From UBA1049 sp964525815 (GTDB lineage: Bacteria > Bacillota > Clostridia > Oscillospirales > CAG-382), in contig CAZGJQ010000052.1 of assembly GCA_964525815.1 (NCBI GenBank), positions 1-13,603 on the forward strand: a stretch of DNA of 13,603 bases, written 5' to 3'. The translations under genes and the position numbers were made by a program. The notes under the pieces are model-generated. The model did not search any database, had not been told where the DNA came from, and saw only the letters and a list, made by a program, of their open reading frames with translations. Positions 1 through 5,902 of this stretch are shown piece after piece (the first letter of the stretch is position 1; the number at the start of each line of letters is the position of its first letter).

Positions 1-25
1 ACGGCGGATTCGCAAGAACCGCCGT
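1..25 (-). terminator. Hairpin downstream of the Gfo/Idh gene, probable terminator (cut by window edge)
   Basis: Bases 1-7 (ACGGCGG) pair with 19-25 (CCGCCGT), and 9-11 pair with 16-18 around a four-base loop, leaving A8 bulged. The hairpin lies 25 bases beyond the stop codon of the minus-strand oxidoreductase gene. Any T-tract in the minus direction would lie outside the window, so its identity as an intrinsic terminator is inferred from position and stem strength only. Confidence 0.45.
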
Positions 26-49
26 AAGTTCTGTTATTATATAGGATTT

Positions 50-1111
50 TTACAGCTCTATTTCCTTGTTTGTGTCGCTAGAGTCATACATAGCCTGCAT
101 CATCCTTGCGGTGATTATTACCGTATCGATGTGAGAGGGCAGCTTTTCACCTGTTTTTATGCAGCGAAGGAAGCCGTCGATTTCCTCCTGGAAGTGTGCT
201 TTGTTCGGAAACTTCGGCTTAAGGTTAACCAGTCCGCCGCAAGCGGTTGTGTATACCGTGAAGTCGCCGCCGTAGTTAAGGCGTGCGCCTGCTTTTGTGC
301 CAATAAAATCGATATAGGACTCGGAAACGCCGATATTCTGCGCCCAGGCACCGTTAAAGGTTATGGTAGGTCCCTCTGTACGGACAAAGCCGGTTACAAA
401 ATCGTCCACATCATAGGTACCGTTGATGTCCTTGGTGTCCTCCGCCCACATGCCTTCATAAACATAATTCTTCATATCAACGCCCAACTTGGAGAACGCT
501 TTAGCCGAAACAGTTTTGGGCTTGGGATCACCCATGCAGTACATTACAATATCAAGATAATGAACTCCCCAGTCGATAAGAACGCCGCCACCCGCAATCT
601 CCTTGGTTGTAAATGCGCCGCCGAGACCGGGTATGCTCCTGTGTGACCTGAAGGAAACATAGATATGATAAATCTCGCCGAGGTCGCCGTTTTGAATCAT
701 ATCCCTAAGCTTGTTAACAGCCGGATTGAAACGGTTTACAACACCGATGTTAAGTACCTTGCCCGATTCATGCTGCGCGTCCTGCATTGCCTTTGCTTCC
801 GAAAAAATCCTTGCCGCCGGCTTTTCGCAAAGCACATTCTTGCCCGCCTTGAGGCAGTCGATGGTTATTGTAGAGTGCATTTTGTTGGGAGTACAGACAG
901 AAATAGCCTCCACCTCGTCATCTGCGAGAATCTCCTTGTAATCGGTAACGGCTATACCGCAGCCGTACTTCTCAACCGCAGCCCTTGCCTTTTCGGGAAT
1001 TATATCGCAGAAATACTTGATTTCGGCATCCGGATTTGCGATATAAGCGGGAATATGAGCGCTGTTTGCGATTGTACCGCAGCCTATTATAGCTACCTTA
1101 GTTTTTGACAT
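50..1111 (-). CDS. Gfo/Idh/MocA family NAD(P)-dependent oxidoreductase
   Basis: A 353-residue cytosolic dehydrogenase of the Gfo/Idh/MocA family, which oxidises or reduces sugars, inositols and related polyols. The N-terminal Rossmann fold carries the dinucleotide motif GCGTIA (residues 10-15). The family EKP motif is at 96-98, with Lys97 the usual catalytic lysine, and Asp180 and His184 (in DWGVHYLD) match the conserved D-x3-H of the C-terminal substrate domain. Length is normal for the family. The ATG start has a GGAGG ribosome site about 8 bases upstream (plus-strand 1120-1124) and a good promoter further upstream. The substrate cannot be read from the sequence. It has its own promoter and lies after the glnN terminator, so it is probably not part of the nitrogen operon. 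The family assignment is firm; the role is unknown. Confidence 0.93.
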   Translation of the reverse strand: MSKTKVAIIGCGTIANSAHIPAYIANPDAEIKYFCDIIPEKARAAVEKYGCGIAVTDYKEILADDEVEAISVCTPNKMHSTITIDCLKAGKNVLCEKPAARIFSEAKAMQDAQHESGKVLNIGVVNRFNPAVNKLRDMIQNGDLGEIYHIYVSFRSHRSIPGLGGAFTTKEIAGGGVLIDWGVHYLDIVMYCMGDPKPKTVSAKAFSKLGVDMKNYVYEGMWAEDTKDINGTYDVDDFVTGFVRTEGPTITFNGAWAQNIGVSESYIDFIGTKAGARLNYGGDFTVYTTACGGLVNLKPKFPNKAHFQEEIDGFLRCIKTGEKLPSHIDTVIITARMMQAMYDSSDTNKEIEL

Positions 1112-1148
1112 ATAAAAAACCTCCGAATTTTTTGTTTTGCTAAGTGCG

Positions 1149-1177
1149 ATTGTACCACAACAATTTCGGTTTTACAA
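1149..1177 (-). promoter_or_regulatory. Sigma-A promoter for the Gfo/Idh gene
   Basis: Read on the minus strand: -35 TTGTAA (plus 1172-1177, 4 of 6 consensus bases), a 17-base spacer, and -10 TACAAT (plus 1149-1154, 5 of 6). The predicted start is near 1142, giving a leader of about 30 bases before the ATG at 1111. This supports separate transcription of the oxidoreductase gene. Confidence 0.65.
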
Positions 1178-1225
1178 TATATTTGGGGGAATTAATTGCC
1201 AAAAAAGCAAAAATATATGCCTTTA

Positions 1226-1262
1226 ATTAAGAACCCCGCAGCCACATGGAGAAGGCTGCGGG
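1226..1262 (-). terminator. Probable intrinsic terminator after glnN
   Basis: A perfect 9-bp stem, CCCGCAGCC (1235-1243) with GGCTGCGGG (1254-1262), around a 10-base loop lies 27 bases past the glnN stop. On the minus strand it is followed by a short, imperfect T-rich stretch (TTCTTAATT). The U-tract is weak, but stem, placement and the promoter just beyond it fit the end of the asnA-glnN transcript. Confidence 0.6.
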
Positions 1263-1288
1263 TATGAATATGGAGGAAGGGATTTCGG

Positions 1289-3391
1289 TTATACGGAATA
1301 AAGTATTTCGCCGTAGGTGGGGAAGGGCCAGTATTTGGCTGCGACAAGGGTTTCCAGCTCGTCTGCCGTCGCACGGATTTCCTGCATTTCAGCAAGCACC
1401 GATTCCTTATAGAATAAGGCACGGTCGGACAGGCTGTTTTGCTTGTCGTTTGCCGAAATAAGGGTTTTTTCCAGCGAATCCGTCTTTTTATAAAGTATAG
1501 TGGAGAGCTTGCCTAACTTCTCGGCGAGCACAACCTCGCTGTCCCCGGAAATATCTATACCGATATCCTTTTTGGATTTTGCGGCACCTGCGAGCATTTC
1601 TCCGTATTCGTAAACCGCAGGAAGAATGTCCTTGCGAATCATATCCAGCATGGTAAGCGCTTCAATGCTTATTACCTTGCAGTAATTCTCGAGCAGTAAA
1701 TCACAGCGGGAACGAATCTCGGATTCGGTAAAAATATTGTGCTTTGTAAACAGCCTTATATTCTTTTCGCTTGTGAAATATGGCAGCGCCTCCGGAGTGC
1801 TCCTGAGATTAAGCAGACCTCTTTTTTCCGCTTCCTCCACCCATTCCTGCGAATAGTTGTTGCCGTTGAATATTATGCGCTTGTGCTTGGTTATGGTTTC
1901 CTTGATAAGAGCGTCCACCTCTTTGTCGAAGTCGTCAGCCTTCTCAAGCCTGTCGGCAAACTCGGACAATGCGTCCGCTACAATGGTGTTAAGCACTATG
2001 TTTGGTCCGGAAACCGACAGAGCCGAGCCTGCCATACGGAACTCGAACTTGTTTCCGGTAAACGCAAAGGGAGAGGTACGGTTCCGGTCGGTGTTGTCCT
2101 TCTTGAAGTCCGGGACTACATGAAGTCCGGTCTGCATATTGTTGGCCTTTACACAGTTGTATGTGCAGTCCTTTTCAATGGATTCCAGAACGCTTGTCAG
2201 CTCGCTGCCCATAAACATGGAGATAATGGCAGGAGGAGCCTCATTGGCTCCGAGACGATGGTCATTGCCCGCACTTGCGACCGAGATACGCAGCATATCC
2301 TGATGTTCGTCCACCGCCTTTATAACTGCCGCAAGAAACAGCAGGAATCTCTTATTGCTCATCGGGTCCTTACCCGGCTTAAACAGATTAACTCCGGTGC
2401 TGGTGGATATGGACCAGTTGTTGTGCTTGCCGCTTCCGTTTACACCCGCAAAGGGCTTCTCATGCAGGAGGCAGGCAAGTCCGTGCCGCTCCGCAACCTT
2501 TTTCATTATATCCATTGTGAGCTGGTTGTGGTCGGTGGCTATATTTGCCGTCGTGAATATGGGCGCAAGCTCATGCTGTGCCGGTGCGACCTCGTTATGC
2601 TCGGTCTTGGCAAGAATGCCCACCTTCCATAGCTCCTTGTTCAGCTCCTGCATAAACTCCGTTACCCTCGGTCTTATGGTGCCGAAGTAATGATCCTCCA
2701 GCTCCTGACCCTTGGGGGGCTTTGCGCCGAAAAGGGTTCTGCCCGAAAAACGAAGATCCTTGCGCTTTAAAAAACAAGCTTTATCAACAAGAAAATATTC
2801 CTGCTCAGGACCAACCTCGGAGGTTACATATTCAACCGAGCTGTCTCCGAACATATGTAAAATGCGGCATGCGTGCTTGCTGATAAGCTCCATGGAGCGG
2901 AGCAGCGGCATTTTCTTGTCCAGAACCTCGCCGCTGTACGAGCAGAATATTGTGGGAATACACAGCGAATTGCCTTTGATGAACGCATAGGAGGTGGGAT
3001 CCCATGCGGTGTAGCCCCTCGCTTCAAAGGTGGCTCTTAAGCCGCCGGAGGGAAACGATGAGGCATCCGGCTCTCCCTTGATAAGCTCCTTTCCGGAGAA
3101 CTCCATAATAACCTTGCCGTCCGGCTGCGGAGAAATAAAGCAGTCATGCTTCTCGGCGGTTATACCGGTCATGGGCTGGAACCAGTGGGTGTAATGGGTG
3201 GCTCCCTTCTCAATGGCCCAGTCCTTCATCGCCGCAGCCACATTATTGGCAACTGTAATATCAAGGTCCTTGCCTTCTTCAATGGTTTTTTTAAGTGATT
3301 TATAGATTTCCTTGGGTAGCTTCTCCCGCATAACGGCATCGCTGAACACAAGGGAACCGAAGATTTCGGGTACTCTCGGGTCGTTATTCAA
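1289..3391 (-). CDS. glnN: Type III glutamine synthetase
   Basis: Makes glutamine from glutamate, ammonia and ATP in the cytosol. At 700 residues it has the length of the GSIII family (about 700) rather than GSI (about 450). Visible landmarks: an N-terminal GSIII region beginning VPEIFGSLVF (8-17); FPSGGLRATFEARGYTAWDP (113-132); the metal-binding stretch GPEQEYFLVD (194-203); NEVAPAQHELAPIF (266-279); the active-site NGSGKHNNWS (318-327); and the phosphate/arginine segment KFEFRMAGSA (448-457). All catalytic motifs are intact. The start is a TTG: an in-frame TGA lies three codons upstream, no ATG is available there, and GGAAGGA sits 9 bases before the TTG. It follows asnA by 42 bases with no terminator between them, so the two are probably co-transcribed from the asnA promoter. 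A second, unrelated type (GSI) is encoded at 9906-11150. Confidence 0.96.
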   Translation of the reverse strand: MNNDPRVPEIFGSLVFSDAVMREKLPKEIYKSLKKTIEEGKDLDITVANNVAAAMKDWAIEKGATHYTHWFQPMTGITAEKHDCFISPQPDGKVIMEFSGKELIKGEPDASSFPSGGLRATFEARGYTAWDPTSYAFIKGNSLCIPTIFCSYSGEVLDKKMPLLRSMELISKHACRILHMFGDSSVEYVTSEVGPEQEYFLVDKACFLKRKDLRFSGRTLFGAKPPKGQELEDHYFGTIRPRVTEFMQELNKELWKVGILAKTEHNEVAPAQHELAPIFTTANIATDHNQLTMDIMKKVAERHGLACLLHEKPFAGVNGSGKHNNWSISTSTGVNLFKPGKDPMSNKRFLLFLAAVIKAVDEHQDMLRISVASAGNDHRLGANEAPPAIISMFMGSELTSVLESIEKDCTYNCVKANNMQTGLHVVPDFKKDNTDRNRTSPFAFTGNKFEFRMAGSALSVSGPNIVLNTIVADALSEFADRLEKADDFDKEVDALIKETITKHKRIIFNGNNYSQEWVEEAEKRGLLNLRSTPEALPYFTSEKNIRLFTKHNIFTESEIRSRCDLLLENYCKVISIEALTMLDMIRKDILPAVYEYGEMLAGAAKSKKDIGIDISGDSEVVLAEKLGKLSTILYKKTDSLEKTLISANDKQNSLSDRALFYKESVLAEMQEIRATADELETLVAAKYWPFPTYGEILYSV

Positions 3392-3400
3392 AAGACATCA

Positions 3401-3407
3401 TCCTTCC
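3401..3407 (-). promoter_or_regulatory. Ribosome binding site that fixes the TTG start of glnN
   Basis: On the minus strand this reads GGAAGGA, 9 bases ahead of TTG at 3391. The overlapping ATG codons nearby are out of frame and reach a stop within five codons, so the TTG is the only start compatible with this site and with the family N-terminus. Confidence 0.7.
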
Positions 3408-3433
3408 ATAATGTAGTAATAGTGCATATTATT

Positions 3434-4441
3434 TTACAGCAGCTCGATTCCGGCTTGTGCGCAGGTATTTTTGGTTTCGTCGTCCCAAACGGACACCTGC
3501 ACCTCGCCGATGTGCGCCTTTTCAAGAAGCAGCATACAGAGCCTTGACTGACCTATTCCTCCTCCTATTGACAGAGGTAGAGTATCGTCAAGCAGCAGCT
3601 TATGGAACATCATGCTCCTTCTGTCCTCCGCTCCGGCTTCCGCAAGCTGTGCTTCAAGCGAGGCTCTGTCAACACGGATACCCATCGAGGATACCTCAAA
3701 TGCCATTTCGAGCAGCTCGTTCCAGAAGACTATGTCGCCGTTAAGCTCCCAGTCATCGTAATCGGGCGCACGTCCGTCATGCTTGATTCCGGACTTGAGC
3801 TTCCCGCCTATTTTCATGACAAAAATCGTTTTGTGCTGTTTGGCAAAGGCGTCCTCTCTTTGTCTCGGGGTCAAGTTCGGGTACATATCCTCGAGCTCCT
3901 GAGTGGTTACGAACACAACCTCATCCGAAAGCGTTATCTTGAGCTGCGGATAGAGCTGCTTGATATATTCGCCGGTCTCGCACATTGCCTTGACCTCGCT
4001 GCGAACAATCTCCTTTAAGAAATCAACATTCCTCTGCTGACGGGTGATGACCTTTTCCCAGTCCCACTGGTCTACATATACGGAGTGAAGATTGTCCAGA
4101 ACCTCATCCCTGCGGATAGCGTTCATATCGGTATAAAGCCCCTCACCTGCCGGGAATCCGTACTTATACAGTGCATACCTCTTCCATTTAGCTAAGGAGT
4201 GAACCACCGCACCGTCCGTTTTTGCATCCGCAATATCGAAAACAACCGCACGCTCCGTCCCGTTAAGGTCATCGTTAAGACCCGTGGAAGGTTCGACAAA
4301 CAACGGCGCAGAAACTCTTTTTATATTAAGAGCCGCACTGAGCTTATCCTCAAAGCATCTTTTCAACGCTCCAATCGCCGTTTGTGTGTCGTATAGGGAT
4401 AAAACGGATTTGTAACCATCGGGCACCAAGGTTTTTTTCAT
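3434..4441 (-). CDS. asnA: Aspartate-ammonia ligase (asparagine synthetase A)
   Basis: Forms asparagine from aspartate, ammonia and ATP (via aspartyl-AMP). This is the ammonia-only enzyme with a class II aminoacyl-tRNA-synthetase-like fold, not the glutamine-using AsnB. Length is 335 residues (family about 330). Diagnostic segments: GLNDDLNG (54-61), HSLAKWKR (81-88), GLYTDMNAIRRDE (101-113), VYVDQWDWEKVI (121-132), HDGRAPDYDDW (221-231) and the ATP-site SIGGGIGQSR (291-300). The ATG start has a GAAAGGCGG ribosome site 9 bases upstream. It is the first gene of a likely asnA-glnN operon, behind a consensus promoter and a leader terminator, so ammonia fixation into asparagine and into glutamine is probably controlled together. 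Confidence 0.97.
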   Translation of the reverse strand: MKKTLVPDGYKSVLSLYDTQTAIGALKRCFEDKLSAALNIKRVSAPLFVEPSTGLNDDLNGTERAVVFDIADAKTDGAVVHSLAKWKRYALYKYGFPAGEGLYTDMNAIRRDEVLDNLHSVYVDQWDWEKVITRQQRNVDFLKEIVRSEVKAMCETGEYIKQLYPQLKITLSDEVVFVTTQELEDMYPNLTPRQREDAFAKQHKTIFVMKIGGKLKSGIKHDGRAPDYDDWELNGDIVFWNELLEMAFEVSSMGIRVDRASLEAQLAEAGAEDRRSMMFHKLLLDDTLPLSIGGGIGQSRLCMLLLEKAHIGEVQVSVWDDETKNTCAQAGIELL

Positions 4442-4470
4442 TTTTATTAACCGCCTTTCAAAAAGTCAAT

Positions 4471-4513
4471 ATAAAAAATTAAGGCACTGCGGGTTATTCT
4501 CCCACAGCGCCTT
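4471..4513 (-). terminator. Leader terminator (attenuator) upstream of asnA
   Basis: On the minus strand AAGGCGCTGTGGG pairs with CCCGCAGTGCCTT (plus 4481-4513), giving 13 continuous pairs with two G-U wobbles and a 7-base loop. It is followed at once by AATTTTTTAT (plus 4471-4480). It sits between the asnA promoter (predicted start near 4522) and the ATG at 4441, so default transcription should stop before the gene. Confidence 0.85.
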
Positions 4514-4520
4514 TGCTGTA
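4503..4520 (-). promoter_or_regulatory. Candidate ANTAR-target hairpin in the asnA leader
   Basis: The transcript can fold TACAGC / GCTGTG (6 bp, outer pair U-G) around the six-base loop AAAGGC, with A at loop position 1 and G at position 4. Those are the conserved features of RNA hairpins bound by ANTAR antiterminators. Its 3' half and part of the loop are the 5' arm of the terminator at 4471-4513, so the two folds exclude each other. Known ANTAR sites usually comprise two such hairpins; only one fits between the predicted start and the terminator here. Confidence 0.6.
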
Positions 4521-4528
4521 TGCAGTGC

Positions 4529-4557
4529 ATTATACACTATGTTTTGTGCTTTGTCAA
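4529..4557 (-). promoter_or_regulatory. Perfect-consensus sigma-A promoter for asnA-glnN
   Basis: On the minus strand: -35 TTGACA (plus 4552-4557), a 17-base spacer, -10 TATAAT (plus 4529-4534). Both hexamers match consensus fully. The predicted start is near 4522. Such a strong promoter fits a system whose control acts after initiation, at the leader terminator. Confidence 0.85.
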
Positions 4558-4618
4558 CCCCTTTTTCAAAAAAATATTTTCCCGGCTTGCGTTTTTTTAT
4601 GCTTGAAGGGTTGACAAA
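4550..4618. repeat. 11-bp inverted repeat spanning the two divergent -35 boxes
   Basis: TTTGTCAACCC (4550-4560) and GGGTTGACAAA (4608-4618) are perfect reverse complements, so both divergent promoters share the same GGGTTGACAAA around the -35 box. Both also continue from the -10 box as TATAATGCAC. The 47 bases between the arms are A/T-rich with homopolymer runs. It could be a paired operator or simply two copies of one promoter type. Confidence 0.6.
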
Positions 4619-4639
4619 AAGCTTTTTTTGCTATATAAT
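4611..4639 (+). promoter_or_regulatory. Perfect-consensus sigma-A promoter for the glutamate synthase operon
   Basis: TTGACA (4611-4616), a 17-base spacer, TATAAT (4634-4639). Transcription is predicted to start near 4646, giving a leader of about 120 bases before the ATG at 4768 that contains a terminator. Confidence 0.87.
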
Positions 4640-4661
4640 GCACACCATATACTACAATAAA

Positions 4662-4675
4662 AGACAATGGTGTCT
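4662..4675 (+). promoter_or_regulatory. Candidate ANTAR-target hairpin in the glutamate synthase leader
   Basis: AGAC (4662-4665) pairs with GTCT (4672-4675) around the six-base loop AATGGT, with A at position 1 and G at position 4. This matches the hairpin in the divergent asnA leader (loop AAAGGC). The loop's GGT and the 3' arm form the 5' arm of the terminator at 4669-4728, the same overlap as on the asnA side. The stem is only 4 bp and loop bases 1 and 6 could also pair, so this copy is the weaker of the two. Confidence 0.5.
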
Positions 4676-4728
4676 GACTTAATAACGCAGCTAAATTCTT
4701 CTGTGCTATTATATCGGACACCTTTTTT
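4669..4728 (+). terminator. Leader terminator (attenuator) upstream of the glutamate synthase operon
   Basis: GGTGTCTGA (4669-4677) pairs with TCGGACACC (4714-4722), including one G-U wobble. Inside, TAATA/TATTA and CGCAG/CTGTG extend the hairpin to a 10-base loop, with small internal mismatches. Six T residues follow immediately (4723-4728). The first gene starts 39 bases further on, so this is a conditional stop ahead of the operon. Confidence 0.8.
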
Positions 4729-4767
4729 GTTACCGTATAAATATATCATTTTAGGAGACTGCACAAT

Positions 4768-5868
4768 ATGTTAAGAGAAGGAGCTAACGGATACAGAATC
4801 CCCGCAGGATGCGCCATATCCGGTATTTTTTCAAGGAAGGGTGAACGGATAAGCGGCGAGAGCATAATTAAATCGATTGCGCTTATGCGGGAGCGCTCAA
4901 ACGGCTTGGGCGGAGGTTTTGCGGGATACGGAATATATCCGGAATATAAGGAACAATATGCCTTTCATGTTTTCTATGACAATGCCGAAGCAAAGAATGC
5001 GTGCGAGCGTTTTATAGACAGGCATTTTGATGTAATCAATCTGTCTAAGATACCCGTTACTAAGATAAAGGAAATAAAGGATGAGCCGCTTATATGGAGG
5101 TACTTTGTTAATCCCTTGCCCACAAGGCTTGCCGAGAGCCAGCTCGGAGAGGACGAATTCGTGGCTCGCTCCGTTATCAAGGTGAACACCACGATAGAAG
5201 GAGCATACATATTCTCCGGCGGCAAGAACATGGGTGTTTTTAAGGCGGTCGGATATCCCGAGGATGTGGGTAGGTTCTATAATCTCGACCAGTACAAGGG
5301 CTACTGCTGGACGGCTCACGGAAGATACCCCACAAACACACCCGGCTGGTGGGGGGGAGCGCATCCCTTTGCTTTGCTCGATCTTTCGGTGGTACACAAC
5401 GGGGAGATTTCTTCATATGACGCAAACCGTCGCTTTATCGAAATGTTCGGTTACAAATGCACTCTGCTGACCGACACCGAGGTAATAACCTATATACTCG
5501 ATTATTTATGCCGAAAACAGGGCTTGAGCATGAAGGAGGCTGCCGAAGTAATTGCCGCACCGTTCTGGTCTACAATAGAGCGGAGGAATGAAAAGGAAAA
5601 AGAAAGGCTTGCTTATTTCCGAAAGACCTTTGCGAGCCTGCTGGTAACGGGACCGTTCTCGATTCTCGTTGGCTTTGAAGGCGGAATTATGGCTTTAAAC
5701 GACAGACTCAAGCTTCGAAGCATGGTAGTGGGAGAAAAGGAGGACACCGTATACATTGCCAGTGAGGAAAGCGCAATAAGGGTTATACAGCCCGAGCTGG
5801 ACAGGGTGTTTGCTCCCAAGGGCGGTGAGTCTGTAATATACACGCTTGACGAGGGCGTAAAAATATAA
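4768..5868 (+). CDS. Glutamate synthase glutaminase domain (GltB domain 1), class II glutamine amidotransferase
   Basis: Hydrolyses glutamine and supplies ammonia to the synthase domain encoded next. The 366-residue protein has the N-terminal-nucleophile amidotransferase pattern: Cys15 in GCAISGIF (14-21), HGRYPTNTPG (184-193) for substrate binding, NGEISS (211-216) for the oxyanion hole, and TDTEVI (235-240). In this family the catalytic cysteine must become the N-terminus, so the first 14 residues act as a propeptide to be removed; no start codon lies directly before Cys15. The ATG has AGGAG 10 bases upstream. In most bacteria this domain is fused at the front of a roughly 1,500-residue GltB; here it stands alone, as in archaeal-type split glutamate synthases. 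It is the first gene of the operon, behind the leader terminator. Confidence 0.9.
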   Translation: MLREGANGYRIPAGCAISGIFSRKGERISGESIIKSIALMRERSNGLGGGFAGYGIYPEYKEQYAFHVFYDNAEAKNACERFIDRHFDVINLSKIPVTKIKEIKDEPLIWRYFVNPLPTRLAESQLGEDEFVARSVIKVNTTIEGAYIFSGGKNMGVFKAVGYPEDVGRFYNLDQYKGYCWTAHGRYPTNTPGWWGGAHPFALLDLSVVHNGEISSYDANRRFIEMFGYKCTLLTDTEVITYILDYLCRKQGLSMKEAAEVIAAPFWSTIERRNEKEKERLAYFRKTFASLLVTGPFSILVGFEGGIMALNDRLKLRSMVVGEKEDTVYIASEESAIRVIQPELDRVFAPKGGESVIYTLDEGVKI

Positions 5869-5902
5869 GTAAAAAAATACATACAGCAAGGATGAATAGA
5901 AA

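Noticed and set aside
1739..2632. A 297-codon open frame on the plus strand opposite glnN, plus shorter plus-strand frames opposite the Gfo/Idh gene (131-646, 665-1108)
   Set aside because: They lie wholly antisense to strongly recognised genes, have no recognisable domains, and follow from the codon usage of the real genes.
4642..4673. ACACCAT (4642-4648) and ATGGTGT (4667-4673), a possible antiterminator stem competing with the glutamate synthase leader terminator
   Set aside because: The predicted transcription start is near 4646, so most of the left arm would not be in the RNA. It would matter only if the true start lies several bases upstream.
4442..4767. T-box, glutamine riboswitch or other classical riboswitch in the divergent control region
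   Set aside because: The leaders are only about 80 and 120 bases long, lack T-box specifier and antiterminator elements, and show no recognisable aptamer core. A simple hexaloop-terminator fits better.
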